Below are positions 23,901 through 36,179 of a stretch of DNA of 64,000 nucleotides, in pieces; the first letter of the stretch is position 1; the number at the start of each line of letters is the position of its first letter. Source of the stretch: Annona cherimola (lineage: Eukaryota; Streptophyta; Magnoliopsida; Magnoliales; Annonaceae); the NCBI GenBank assembly GCA_030490835.1, contig CM059971.1, positions 52,748,012-52,812,011 on the forward strand, given 5' to 3'. A program made the translations under genes and the position numbers. The notes under the pieces were generated by a model. The model saw only the letters and a program-made list of their open reading frames with translations, ran no database searches and was not told the DNA's origin.

Positions 23901-24519
23901 TATCTCATCCTTAATTTAGATCTTTTCATTTTCAATGACTTCTTTAAAGGAGAGTAGATTAAATTCATTAATAGAATTGACATTACACTCTTTTAAATAT
24001 ATAATGTAGTCATCCAAAGTGACAAGTTTGTTAACCCTTTAAGACATTTTCAATTCATTAGTAGGGTCTACATTGTTATCATAACGAGTGTCACTTAAAT
24101 TAACTCAAGTTAATTGTTAGTCTCTTCAATTGGCAAAACCGTATTTCTTAGCTATTAATCTATCATATTATAATTAATAAATACAGTTCTTATATCTGTT
24201 AATGAGGTACCAAAAGAAAGGATCCTTTACCTCCTCAAATTTCACATTCTGTAAAGTTATGCTCTTAACTATTCTTACCATTTTTAATGAACTTAAATGT
24301 TTTAGTCTCAATAATTATGGTAATGTGTTTAAGTCAAATATAATTCTCCTATAGAAATCTAGCAAAAGAAAGGTACAGAGATTTCACGTAATTGATCATG
24401 TTTACTATAAAATTTGTCACCACTATTAAATCTCACAACTTTTAATTTTCCTATTTAGTTTCAGTGATTTGTTTGAAAATTTTTAAAGTATTTAAAGACT
24501 TAAATAATGAGAAAGTAAA

Positions 24520-27500
24520 TGTAACGCCCCAGCCCGAGCATCACAACCTTACCTCGGGATCTATTGACTGGTAAACGTGATCAGGATTGTTGCCCTGTCA
24601 CACGGCGGGTTTTAATGGATATTTATCCAATTATATATGTTTTCATAGGAATTTATTTCCTTTCATTTCTCATCTCATGTATATTTAGGTCATTTCCCTC
24701 CAATAATGTCATAACTAGACATGTTTTTCATAATATATTTCAAAACATCTCATAAATCAGATGTCACTGCATATATCATCCATAGATGTTAACATAAAAC
24801 ATCAAATTATTTTACAAGCATCCAACATAAGTTTTTCACAAACATGAAACTTATAGTGTTTTTTCATTTCTTCAATGGTCAGCTCTTGCTCCTTTGCCAG
24901 GACTCTTCTTTCACCTGTCTATGGGTTTGGAAAATAAAAACATGAGTCGAAACTCAATAAGCAAGCTGTATATTTTACAGGCAATTTATTTTGAAGGCAA
25001 CATTGTTTAAAAGTACTTCTCTCCATTCAGCAGAGACACTTAGCAAGTGATCAACTACCAGTGCAGCAGAAACTTTTTCATAAATCATTCATACACATTC
25101 CATAAACATTTCATAAACATTGGATGTGCAAATTCATCATTTCCATTCATGACATTATCCTTCATGTGACGGTACGCTAGCACGGGGAACATTCTTTCAT
25201 AGCATAGTCTTTTCCATCCTTGGCGCCGGACCTACCGACTTGGCGACGTCAAGGGGGACTCCTTGTCCACTTACTACCTCGACTAGCCTACTTGATTTCC
25301 ATTCCATGCATGACTTTAAGTCACCTCAGCATTATATACCCCCTTACACATGGAACTTGTCATTCTCATGTAGAGAATTCTTTGCACCATCCTTCTTTAA
25401 ACATCATTTCAATGAAACATCATATAAATTCATGTTTCATCACATTTCATGCATAATTGCGAAACAGTAAGCAATCATTTCTTTCAATAGAAATAACATT
25501 TCAATACGCATATAGACAAGGAATGGTCATCCTTAAACAACTTGGAAAGCATTTAAAACAAAACTCATTTAGAAAGTTGCTTGCTTGCCTTACTTGCTTA
25601 GCTTTCCGTTTCGGTTATCTCTTTGCCTTTGCCTATACATATAATAACGACATAGCATTCATATACTTTCTTTTACTTGCATTTAACTCAGTTTTCCAAC
25701 TCATTTTCACTAACATACATAATTTCTTCAACTTCTCAAGTCGTTATGCCCATATAGCATATACTTGTGCATTACATGGGCTATTACACATCACATTTAA
25801 TCCCATAAGTAGGGTAATCATTCAATAACTTAATATTTATTCAATAATCATCATTTAATGGCTCATTACCTTTCATATATCATTTTTCCCTTATTTTCCA
25901 AAAATTTATACATCGGTGCTCATTTTAAGCACACATTGTTGCCTTAAGCCTCATTAATTAATCTCAAAATTTGAGATTAACATCATGCATCTAAAAAGAA
26001 ATATATTCATGAATTTTATCATATTTTCATGCATTTTTGCAGAAAGTTAAATTACATATATCATTTATCACCTATGCATGTCCATTCTTTCACATACGCC
26101 CATTTGGCAATACATATATAATGCATCTCATAAAATTTTCCAAGTCAGCAACTTCGTCCATTTCTCAGTATGATAATTATCCTTAATTATCACTTTATTT
26201 AGGGTATTCTTATGGAATTTAAATCCACTAAACATAGGTTTCCAAAACAGCAACTTTGGAACCCATTTTCCACACGTTTAACGTGTCTTTTGACACTTAA
26301 CCTTAAACAGTTTTATAATTCCGAATTTTCAGCAATTAATTCCACTTTTCCTAATCCAAATCTAGGATATTAACACATATTTAACATTCATAAATAATCA
26401 TTTCTCAAAACAGCAACTTACTTCACCATTTCGGTTACCGTTTTCGCCTCATTTGGACACCGTTTCATAAAATTCATAAAATCAGATTTGGGGCTTATCT
26501 TCCCAATTCCTTTTGGGAGTCAATAGTACCCTAATCCTAGGGTATTTTACCCTACATAACTTTCATAAATCATGTAATCCCATTTCCATACCATTTTTAG
26601 CATAAAAATGGAAAAATCGGGTCATATATATCACTTTGCGTTCAATTCTTTCTAAAATTCATATCTTAGGCTTAAATCAACATATACTTTTCATTAAAGC
26701 ATGATTCATAGTCTAAACATAACATCAATTCAATACAGAAACTTATCACTTGAATTTAGGATTTATCAAGTTGAGTTTTCAACTCTTAATCCACTCTAAT
26801 CTCCATTTCAACCACCTAAATCATTGAAATTCATTCATATAACTTAATACCCATTCCATATTTGATTAAAGGGCATGTTGAATCATCATTTAGGAAGTAT
26901 TTAAGCATCAATTTCATATTAAAAATCTTGGAGTTTAAAACTCAAAATCAAAATCTCAACTTAACTCATCTACTTACTTGTTTGATGGAGATCAAACCCT
27001 AATGACTTATGCTAAGCTTTTCCTCCTTTTTCCCTTTATTTTTCCCTTATTTTTTTCTTCTATTTTCTTCCTCCTTGCTGACCTAGTTGGGACGTGAGCT
27101 GCTGCCTTGGGGAAGAAGGGTTTTGGCACTTAGAAAAATTTCTCAACACCTTCTTTTCACATGGTCGTTCCCAATAAGGGCTGGATTGCTCCAGCTGTGG
27201 GCCCCACTTTGGAGCTGATTTTCCACATCATTCAATGCTCACTTATCCTCTTAATGTGCTGGGCAAATAATAGCCAAGTAAAATAATTTTTTACCATTTT
27301 TCTTAATGCAAAAATCTGCTCAATATCTCAACCCTACAGCTGCCCAACAGATCACGTCCCTATTGCTGCCCCTTTTCAGATTTTTCTCATTTTTTAATAA
27401 TCTCAATTTTAGGATAAATTATACACCTAATTAAAATTTAATTTTTCTATTAATTTGGCATAAAAAATTACAAAAAATGGCAACAATAGCACCAACCATT

Positions 27501-28509
27501 GCACGTCACATGCATGAGATATGCTGTCCACATTTCCTCCTTCAATGGCAGCTGCTGTTCACGAATTTTCAGGGATTTTTCAACATGATTAAATGCTCAT
27601 TTAAGTGTCCCAATATGTCAGCTATTTATGCGCATATATTATAAAATAAAAAATTGAAAAAATCCAGCAGCGACACTCTCTTGGACGTCCATGCATTGCA
27701 CACTTGCCTATGCTCATTTGAGCTCTCCTTAGCCCCTTAAATGTGGACATTAATGCATGGATAATTCATGAAATTTTTGTATTTTATAATTATACATAAA
27801 ATACCATGCATTGCAACTACATTTGACACCTATTTGGTCCATTAAAAATTGCATTTAAGTCATGTACTCTAGCCTTTAATGCATGGTACTCTTGAGGTGT
27901 AAAAGTCAACCATATACACCTTTTTCAATTCAGATATTTTCCCAACATAATATGCTTAATCCAAACCTTTCAAAATGTTAATCTTATAATTTCATTCAAC
28001 TGTTTCAAATTTCATCTCGATCCGATGTTCCTAGCTCAAGTTATAGCCGTTTAAAGTTAACGGTTGGATTTGAGCTATGTTCAATAAATCATCACACCAA
28101 TTTCATTAAGGATTTTCATAACCCAATAATTCCATAATACCAAGTCCAACATCATCAACTTCCCTTTCAAATTTCACTTGAATCCGCCTTACAGGCGTTG
28201 AGTTATGAATTTTCTAGTGTTTTTCCACTAACTTGAGAATTATCCTTTTAAATTCTCATAATCCATATCAAATAATCTAAAATGATTATTCATGATGTAT
28301 TGGTGTATTTTAATCACCAACAAATTATTCCAATACCATTGTCCCATGTCAGCTCATAATGATTAATCGAATCATTATTGCTAATCCTTGGCCCTAATTG
28401 TCATAATTTAGCAAATTACAAAAAATCCAAGGATTCCATTTAATCATATATAAGTCACATGTACATGTTCAATGTATACATTAAATCCTACTTAGGTTGG
28501 AGTTTCACA
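24520..28509 (-). mobile_element. Solo-LTR-like element C, same family as A and B
   Basis: On the minus strand it starts TGTGAAACTCCAACCTAAG at 28509 and ends GGGGCGTTACA at 24520; the TSD GTAAA is perfect (24515-24519 and 28510-28514). It shares with B the block ATTTGGACACC...TTTGGGGCTTATCTTCCCAA (about 26452-26510), the block CAGAGACACTTAGCAAGTGA near 25031, and the CTGAGT-type module at about 24893-24970. Length 3990 bp. No PBS, gag or pol. The left arm of the inverted repeat shows the empty target (ATGAATTTAC then TTTCTTATT). Confidence 0.82.
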
Positions 28510-28851
28510 GTAAATTCATGACATGAGAAGTCATCATAAACATAATAATATTTCACTTTCAATATAATGTAGAAAGTAATTATAAATATTGATGTAGAAC
28601 AATCATTTCACATTTAATATCAACGAGTACATTCATGGTCGATAAGTTTTCTAAATATGAACAATGTACATTTCTTAAATCATTACATAATGTTTCAATA
28701 TCAACTAAAAATGAATTAAGTTGAATAAAGTTAACTTTGAGTTACCAAAACTACATGAATAACCTCATACATAAAATTTTCATAAAGTCATTAAATTCTA
28801 AGATATTGACGGAACATAAAAGACATTATGTAGATATAAATGGAGTTTTAT

Positions 28852-29197
28852 TCAATGCACCAAGGTGCACTTAGTTTCAATGCACATTTTTAATATTTTT
28901 TTGAAAATTTTTCATAAAACTGTTAATCTAAGTGTATTTAATATGTATATCAATTTTTACCAATTTTGAAATTTTTAGATATTTTTTCAAATTTTTTAAA
29001 ATTTGGAGCATATTTAGTAATTTAAAATTAGTAAAATGTCATTGATTTTTAAAAATCCAAAAAAAATCTAAAATTTTCCAAAATTAGTAAAAATTGATAC
29101 ACATGTTAAATATACTTAAATTACCAATTGTGTAAAAAAAATTTCAAAAAAAAGTAAAAAACAGCCCAAGTGCACTAAAACTAAGTGCACAAGAATA
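28852..29197. mobile_element. Foldback MITE with long inverted arms
   Basis: Left end GGTGCACTTAGTTTCAATGC and right end GTGCACTAAAACTAAGTGCAC are inverted. The inverted similarity continues for roughly 150 bp per arm (for example ATCAATTTTTACCAATTTTG against CAAAATTAGTAAAAATTGAT). The whole element is about 345 bp and could fold into one hairpin. It lies in the right arm of the large inverted repeat; the left arm reads straight through (TTTAGATCTACATAATG). The exact ends are uncertain by several bases. Confidence 0.65.
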
Positions 29198-29613
29198 TAA
29201 TCTATCTAAATAGTGTTAACTATTAAACAACTTAGAAACTTCAAAGTTAATTACCAAAATTAACTACTCATGGTAGTGCAATAGCAGCACTAAAGTCAAT
29301 ACATTAACTAAACATTTATGAGAATTTCACTTAAAATGCTCTCTTAAAAATAAATATACATTTATCACAATTGCACTCAATGTCTTCATACCCATGAAGT
29401 CTATAGTAATAGGAACACTTCTGCATCACATGATTTTTAACAAAAAAAGCAATAACCCAGGTGCACAACTGAAACACCCAAACAAAGTGAATAAAAAAAT
29501 TTCTAATTTTATCATTAATGCCCAACATTGATTTGACAACCCCACCCGACTAGGACCAATTCGATGGTGTACCGTAGAAAATTTAGTCCGGTTGAATAAG
29601 ACTTTTGATTTAA

Positions 29614-29931
29614 AATGTGTTTGCCTAAACCAAAATTTTCAATCTAAAAGTTTTTACTCTTCATAACTTCCGTGTTTTTTAATTATTTATTCACATATTT
29701 CTATACACCTACTTTTCAATTACTTCTTTGTATACAATTACTCTACGTTTCAATCATTTTTTTATACAACTACTCTACTTTCTAATCATTTATACACAAC
29801 TATCCATATAATTAATTTATTTATTTTAACTTTATTGTCTTTACTTTTCGTTATTACCCTTATCATATTATATTATTTTATACTAATTTAAAAAAAATTT
29901 ATATAAAATTTTTATCACTTACAAACAGACC
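29614..29931 (+). mobile_element. MITE copy 4
   Basis: AATGTGTTTGCCTAAACC at the left and ACTTACAAACAGACC at the right, with the family interior AATCTAAAAGTTTTTACTCT and repeated CTACTCTAC...CAATCATTTTT units. TIRs are degraded, so it is an older copy. From here to 30396 the DNA is AT-rich without a gene. Confidence 0.55.
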
Positions 29932-30396
29932 TTTTGACAAGAACCATTTGGAATCGGTTAGACCATCAGTTGGACAATGAAGATTGATCTAACCACGGTT
30001 CCGTCCTTGTAGAAACCACAAACGACAGCAAATCAAACAAAAAAGGTACTTCTTACACTGAATTCATTTCCCCGCATGCCCTTCTCCACGCATTTATTAT
30101 GTCTACACTCTCCACTGAGTATACACGCAGCAGCAAACGTCACAGTGTTTATTAGTATTTGAAAACATGCTAAATATCGAATTTCAATATTCAATATGCA
30201 AAATAATTTACATATATGTTTCCTTTTATACTTATAGAACATGATAGTACATGATTATTTAATATTTTAAATAAATTCATAATAAATTATAAAATTATTA
30301 TTTTATAATTAATTTATATTAACATTATGGTTTAAAATGGTCTGAACCAACAGACGAACTAGTTAAACCAAACATAAAAACGGTTTAATTAGCGGT

Positions 30397-30600
30397 TCAG
30401 TTATGAAAACATTGATGGCCAAAACATTTCTTTATAGGGTTGAAAAACAGTTTGGCCGGGTTATATGTGTGGACTGATGCCCGTGATGACTGCGGCAACG
30501 CTACTTCCTGAGAGAGGTGTTTGAAGAAAGCCTGCACTACTCCCGTGACTCCATCCTCATCCTGAATGGCTTTTGCCATTTCTACTGCCTGTTTCTTCAC
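30397..30600 (-). pseudogene. UGT80 remnant, last exon
   Basis: It starts after the acceptor TAG at 30601-30603 (rc) and encodes VKKQAVEMAKAIQDEDGVTG and a FFKHL motif, the expected C-terminus of UGT80 enzymes, then an unrelated tail to the stop at 30397. Confidence 0.85.
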
Positions 30601-30696
30601 CTACAGCAATATTCACAATGCATACCACATTGAGAATAATCGAATTCTCAATTTCCCAACTTCTGCGAATAGCCTTTTCATTAGAAGCCTAATTAC

Positions 30697-30846
30697 CTGA
30701 GGTTCCGTCATGAAGTTTATGGCATCCACCAATTTCTGTAATGAGAATTGGTCTACTGGGATGGAAGGAGGGCCTAGCCCTCTGGTGTGCACTCGCTCTC
30801 CCCAAAATGGTTGGTCGCCAAAGAAGGGTATGATGGTTGTTGGACA
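30697..30846 (-). pseudogene. UGT80 remnant, exon with PFFGDQPFWGERVH
   Basis: 150 nt between acceptor CTCTAG and donor GTAATT. It encodes CPTTIIPFFGDQPFWGERVH followed by the GLGPPSIPVDQFSLQKLVDA region, part of the C-terminal UDP-sugar binding fold. Confidence 0.9.
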
Positions 30847-30933
30847 CTAGAGGTCGTCATAAGAGAATTTCAGAAATGCAGCAGACTCAAGAGACACATG
30901 AAGATACATACCCTAATCTATTGAACTACCTAC

Positions 30934-30981
30934 CGCAGCTCTAAGACCAGCAGCTGTTGTGCCAGCACCCCCATGATGAAC
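30934..30981 (-). pseudogene. UGT80 remnant, PSPG-like exon HHGGAGTTAAG
   Basis: 48 nt between acceptor TTTCAG and donor GTAGGT. It encodes VHHGGAGTTAAGLRAA, the most conserved sterol glucosyltransferase signature. The reading phase agrees with both neighbours. Confidence 0.9.
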
Positions 30982-31622
30982 CTGAAAGCATGTGATGGCA
31001 ACAAGAGAATCACTGCATGTTTCACGAAGTATTATGCAAATATGTTTGAATTAATCATACAAACGAGCTGTTATATATTTACTGGAAAAGATTATATACC
31101 CCATTTTCGAAGTTAAAAATGTTATAGACATGATCCCAAATGCTATATCAATAGTTGCAAAATGTTTTTCCATGATGTTTGAACTTAGTTACAGGTGTAC
31201 AATGACACTCAAGTCTGCAACCAAACAAACACTGGAATTATATTTTGAAGACTTCAACCTGTTGTTGAAGCTGACTTCTTGGCAGAAACTTACACCGGGA
31301 CAAATTACAAGTTTTCATGGAAGAGCCTTGCCTCCTCTGAAATATTTATGGCTAAAACCAAAACAACTCTGAAGTTCACCTTCCCTTCTTCATTGATTAG
31401 AAGTGGATAATTTCTTGCTGATAACAGGATAAACAGGTTACCTTAAAAGATATTAATGGAATGATGAGCTGTTTCCAATTGAGTGATGATGAGTGATCTT
31501 CAGCAAAATTAAACAGGAAAAGAATATTCCTGAATTTATTGAAAGGCCAAAATTGAAAAAAGATTTCACAAGAAAGCAAGAATTTTTCAAAAAGAGAAGC
31601 AGTGCAAATAATTAAGACTTAC

Positions 31623-31699
31623 CACTGCCATGCAGTGCAAGAATAGCCAGTCATGAGGGCAGTTGTCCAACAGGTAAACAAATTCTTTGGGTTCTGCCA
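31623..31699 (-). pseudogene. UGT80 remnant, exon AEPKEFVYLLDNCPHDWLF
   Basis: 77 nt between acceptor GGCTAG and donor GTAAGT. It encodes AEPKEFVYLLDNCPHDWLFL. The phase is compatible with the following exon (AV then VHHGG). Confidence 0.9.
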
Positions 31700-31797
31700 C
31701 TAGCCGGGAAATGAAAAGGAGAAGCACTTTTTAAGTTAATCCCCTGTATTGAAGAGAAAAGAAAAACAACAAAACTAGAAGAAGACAACAAACTTAC

Positions 31798-31899
31798 AGT
31801 TCCCAAGACCACCCCAGCCCTTGTTGATGATTCCTCTCTGTCCTGTCCTTTCTAGAGCCTCCACTATGATTTGGTCATTTTTTCTGGTTCTCGAACAGG
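31798..31899 (-). pseudogene. UGT80 remnant, frameshifted exon
   Basis: 102 nt between acceptor TTGTAG and donor GTAAGT. It begins with PVREPEKMT and later reads IIVEALERTGQRGIINKGWG in another frame. The switch needs one missing base near 31873. In the first frame TAG stops follow at once, so the exon is inactivating. Confidence 0.88.
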
Positions 31900-32082
31900 C
31901 TACAACATCGAAAGAAGCATAAATAGAAGCCTAGCAAATCCCATTGCGAGAACAAACAAAAGCTATTCTTGGTCATTGCTAGCAAAAACATATACAGGAA
32001 CATATGCGCATTGTTGGAGAAAAAATCACATAGTTGAAGGCCCTAAACACAATAAATGACTTGAGTAGTACTATTCTAAGTA

Positions 32083-32782
32083 GGGGTGCAACTTGGGTAG
32101 GTTACCTAATGGTACCCACCAACCTGACTCTCATTTGGGTAGGGTAGAGTAAAAAATTTTACTCATGAATATGAGTATGTAGAAACATCACCCACCTCTC
32201 AAATAAGATAAGAATAAGGTAGATAGGTTGGGTACTCGGAACTGACCTAGATGGATACTTATATAGGTAGGTAAATAAATGTATAACTATATATATCATA
32301 TATGACTAATATAATATAGAATGTTGTATAGCCCTTTCATATATGTAACTTTTTACCTACATATCTACTAATAAGAATAGAAACTTTTTCCCTGCTTTTT
32401 TTGGGTGGAGTTAACAAATATTTATTTAATGAAATGTTGTTTCAATTGCTGTAATTTTTTTTTTTATTGTTTTGCAATTAGAAATTATTAATTTAAATAA
32501 CTGTGCATCTTCTCATTGTACCTTTCTTTTTTTCGCATCTCCTTTTAAATTTCTAATTTCTCAATCTTAAATATTTGATATTGTTTCAATGAAGCACCAT
32601 TAGTATTTTTTATTTAATTAAGGAACCGATTTAGAACCGAAACTAACTCTATGGGTAATGAGTAGGATAGGGTATACTAGAAACTGAACTGATCAATGGA
32701 CAGGGTAGGCTTTTTGCAAATTGCATATGTGTAGGGTAGTCAGTAGTCACTACCTTAATCGATGAGACCTGAGTCGCACCCC
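32083..32782. mobile_element. TIR element of about 700 bp in a UGT80 intron
   Basis: It starts GGGGTGCAACTTGGG and ends GAGTCGCACCCC, an imperfect TIR, with TA on each side (32081-32082 and 32783-32784). The interior has GGGTA-rich ends and an AT-rich middle and no frame. The TA duplication would suit a Tc1/mariner-like origin, but the superfamily is not certain. It lies exactly where the missing central UGT80 exons should be. Confidence 0.55.
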
Positions 32783-33302
32783 TAATTCCAAGGGACACGC
32801 AGTTCATATTATGCTGGGGTGAGTCTTCAATGTTATGTAAATATTTTTGCTAGAACAATAGGAATATTCCTCTTTGGTAGGAAGCTTGAGTTGTATGTGA
32901 CTAATTTTGCTAGAACAGCAGAAATAGTTTCTCTTCAGCAGGAAGTTTCCTGGGAATATAATTGAAATTCCCATGTTTTGTGTTGGGACCTATGCCAATG
33001 TGGATGTCAAAACCGGAGGAACTACTTTGTTAGGGTGGGGGAAAAGGAATAAAGCAAAGCTGTGCTCTTTCATAATTAACCCATTTTTTTCATTCCTGCC
33101 AAAGGATAAAAAAGGAAAAAAGAAGAGAAACCTTGACAGATGAAAGAAAAAGAAAAAAAAAAAGGATAATAGAAGAACTCACAAGGTGGCTTAACGTCAA
33201 GGTGGCTTGTAAATGACGAGTCCCAAAAGCTTTGTATAGACCAGCATTCGAAAAACTATGAGAGAAATATAATAAGAGACTGCAGAGATTTCCAAGACTT
33301 AC

Positions 33303-33366
33303 GTCCATGGCATAGTAAAAAATACATGTAGTGGGATTTTTAGTGCCTCGGCCACATGAGTATGCC
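33303..33366 (-). pseudogene. UGT80 remnant, exon HTHVAEALKIPLHVFFTMPW
   Basis: 64 nt between acceptor TTTCAG and donor GTAAGT. It encodes HTHVAEALKIPLHVFFTMPW. The phase joins to the AYG codon of the exon at 43715. The next expected exon, encoding PTSEF-type sequence, is not found downstream. Confidence 0.88.
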
Positions 33367-33545
33367 CTGAAAACCATCGTGAAGTAGAAAAGATAATGTC
33401 TGAAAAATAACAACCCAATCCAAGAAGATGAGTACTTGGAAGAACAAAACCAATGGAAGTTGAAAAGAAATGATGCCAATATCTCCCACATGTTAAATGT
33501 CACGAGAATTAGCAAAAGAAATCAGAAATCAATGCGTAAATTTTA

Positions 33546-33825
33546 GAATGTGTTTGGCAAGAGGAAAAAAATGTCAGGTGAAAATTTTTCAATTTAAAAC
33601 TTTTCACTCTCCATAATTACCCTATTTTTTAATCATTTCTTCACATTTCCCTATACAACTACTCTACTTTTCAATTATTTCTACACAACTATCCATACAA
33701 CTAACCTATCTATTTTAACTTTATCCTATTTACTCTTCACATTACCTCTATCATATCACATCGTTTCACAACTTTTACTTTCTAAAACTTTTCATCAAAA
33801 GTTTTATCCATTCCCAAACACACCC
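33546..33825 (+). mobile_element. MITE copy 5
   Basis: GAATGTGTTTGGCAAG and CCATTCCCAAACACACCC form the TIR; TTA is duplicated at 33543-33545 and 33826-33828. It has the family interior (TTTAAAACTTTTCACTCTCC, CTACTCTACTTTTCAATTAT). It is one of the best preserved copies and lies in a UGT80 intron. Confidence 0.75.
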
Positions 33826-34028
33826 TTAATAAGTGAATGCTTATTTCTTGGAGAGAGAAGTTAACAGCCAGCCTGCCTGGATTTCAAATTGTACGGTAAT
33901 AGAACCAAAATAAAAAAAAGTAGTGATGACCGACAATATTTTTGAATGATGGATATGTCGGACTCTAAACTATTAGCACAAAAGAAATATTCACAGAACA
34001 AGAAGATAAAAGCTATGAAAGAAGGAGA

Positions 34029-34045
34029 GGGGGGGGGGGGGGGGG
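34029..34045. repeat. Poly-G run of 17
   Basis: An uninterrupted G homopolymer followed by TGGGG. It could form a G-quadruplex; it is also a likely site of sequencing error. Confidence 0.9.
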
Positions 34046-34561
34046 TGGGGTACATCTGTTTTTGTATTAGAGACGATGCCAACTGCCAATGTTAAAGAAT
34101 ATTTTTTGCTGCTCCCCCAAAATTCGCACAAGACATAGCAAAGGCACAGCGTTGATCTCTGTATGAAGGAAATTACATCCCCTCATTCTTGATCTGCTTC
34201 TTAATCTTCAATCTCCCTGAGTTTGTGACATAAAAAAGTGAAACATAATACAATCTCCTTTTTTCAATTTTTTTTTTTTTTGTTTTTTGTGTTTTCGCAA
34301 GAACTGCAAAGGTTGGAGACTGAACTTCATACAACCCAATTACAGTTTCTGTTCAATGTAGTTACCATCCACAGAACTTTCTTTTTGGAATATAATCAGA
34401 AATAAACACATGTTTTTAATATCTTCAAATTTTATTCTACTTAAGATTAATTAGGAATAACATACTTAAATCATTTTATTTGTGAAATATGCCACCTTTC
34501 CCACAATGAAGAAGAGCTGGACAGACATGAACTCTAGAAATAAACAATCAGAAAAAATAAA

Positions 34562-34637
34562 AATAATAACAGCAGCAGCAGCAACAACAATGATAACAAT
34601 AATAATAGTAGTAGTAACAGCAGCAGTAGTAGTAGAA
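34562..34637. repeat. Compound trinucleotide microsatellite (AAT/CAG/CAA/TAG)
   Basis: Imperfect triplet runs AATAAT, CAGCAGCAG, CAACAACAA, AATAATAAT and TAGTAGTAG in succession. They keep frames open on both strands, which are not genes. Confidence 0.85.
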
Positions 34638-35179
34638 GATGCCAACATCAAATGGCTAGCATGCATATGGAAATTCGGTCTACCCGAATATTGTACATAC
34701 CCAATTTATAGCATACATAAGGTATATAATGTATGAACTTGAGTGGATTAACCCACACGATGCCTTTTTAATATGGGACTCGCACTACACTTGAGAAACT
34801 TCGGATAAACTAAGAATAGAATATTTCAATGATATCATCTGTGTAATATGCTTCCTTCATAAAATGAAGAAGAAACTTGAATTAACATATATTCCTTTTG
34901 CTAAATGAATCTTGAATTAAAATTAAAGAAAATCTCAAGAGGAACTTTATGAGAAGCTTCAAACTACAATGTGCATTTTGAAAATTTTGTTCAGGAAAAT
35001 TCCCAAATATACCTATGAATTTTGACCTTAATTCCTTATATAGTCATGAATTTTCAAAAATTTCTCCCATAACATGAATTTTCTCCCAGATTCCTCCGAT
35101 ACCCATGTCGTCGGGTCCATCAAGTTACGTTCAAATTTTCGATTTTTTATTTTAAAAGTTTTCAAAATGGTTAAATTTC

Positions 35180-35544
35180 CCATACACACCTTCTTTGGCA
35201 TCATCAGTGTGTCCTCGAAGCACCATTTCAGTGCTCCATCATCTTCCCTCTCTAATGCACGTTTGCACGTGCACATTTGCATGCAGAATACTGACCAGCC
35301 CTTCTTCTTTGCATCCGATGGTCCGTGGCCATGGATATCCTGCCAATTTCCTCTTGAAACCCTCACAAAATCCCTCACTCCACGGCCTTTATTTCAACTC
35401 CTACAGCCTCTCTCTTCCCAACCTCATTCACACTAGATCTTTTTCCCCTCATCTTTCTCTTCCTCCTCCTCTAGACCAAGTCCAACCCCAACATGAGAAG
35501 ATATTTCCCACCCCATTCTCACCACCCAATCCCCCTGTGAAGCT
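35180..35544 (+). pseudogene. Captured gene fragment in Pack-MULE, left part
   Basis: GC-richer than its surroundings, with an open + frame (from 35195) rich in Ser, Pro and Leu, ending in NPPVKLS at the copia insertion site. The composition could be an organelle-targeting N-terminus, as PPR genes have, but no domain is recognised. A different + frame and a minus frame are also open, so coding strand is not certain. Confidence 0.45.
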
Positions 35545-35549
35545 CTCCA

Positions 35550-36014
35550 TGATGGAATTTTGGACACACATATATATTAATTATATGTATACGCTATCAT
35601 AAATAGCGGCCCAAATTGTAAAGTGATCTTATAAGGTTTTATGGGCCTAAATCATCTAATAAAGTATGGATCTCCTATGCGTAGAAACCCTACAGCCTAA
35701 TTTCTAATTTCTGTTTTTATGATGGGCTAAATTAGAAATATGAAAGATAGGCTTCCTATATATAAACGGTTGTGGTCCCCGGGTTATGCACCAATTAGGA
35801 TTCTTTTCTACCATCCCATCAGTAGAGAAGAGGAGCCACCTTCTCCAAAACCCTAGGGCATTAACTTGGAAGACCAATAAACCACAAAGATTCAAGAACA
35901 ACTGCGTCCATGGATTCAGGTACGCTTCCGCTTATGGTTTTAATTTCTTAATAATTTTAGCATGAGATAGATCCTGCATTGATTATGGATTTAATCAATG
36001 GTTGTTTTCTAACA
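35550..36014 (+). mobile_element. 5' LTR of copia element D
   Basis: It starts TGATGGAATTTTGG, a one-base change from the 3' LTR start TGTTGG. A TATA box CTATATATAAAC lies at about 35757. Other differences from the 3' LTR: A/G near 35808, C/T near 35909 and G/A near 35921. Confidence 0.93.
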
Positions 36015-36179
36015 AGTGGTATCAGAGCCATAATCTTCATGTTAGATTATTAAGAAAAAAATTATGAATTCATGTATGCTGCTTGAATACATGTAAAGGA
36101 TTTATAGAAAATCGAAAACCTAGTTACGGCTGCCACAGTTCATCTGAAATTTTATAAAAAAAAAAACAAAAAAAAAAAA

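Larger units (their letters stand above)
23901..29345 (-). repeat. Right arm of the large inverted repeat (interrupted)
   Basis: Reverse-complement relative of 22795-23839, split by element C (24520-28509) and by a MITE (about 28852-29197). Net arm length is about 1.1 kb. The two arms are separated by only about 61 bp (23840-23900), which codes for the start of the copia RT domain in the left copy. By eye the arms differ at many positions. At the outer end the minus strand holds a copia zinc-knuckle remnant (29331-29528 region). Confidence 0.8.

Noticed and set aside
25457..25828. A 123-codon hydrophobic + frame in element C
   Set aside because: It lies in AT-rich solo-LTR sequence with no domain and no matching frame in the related element B.
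30397..30600. A functional UGT80 gene
   Set aside because: The frameshift in exon 31798-31899, the missing N-terminal and central exons and the unrelated C-terminal tail make an active enzyme very unlikely.
33090..33515. A 141-codon minus frame with hydrophobic segments suggesting a membrane protein
   Set aside because: It runs through intron sequence and overlaps the UGT80 exon at 33303-33366 in a different frame; the hydrophobicity comes from T-rich sequence.
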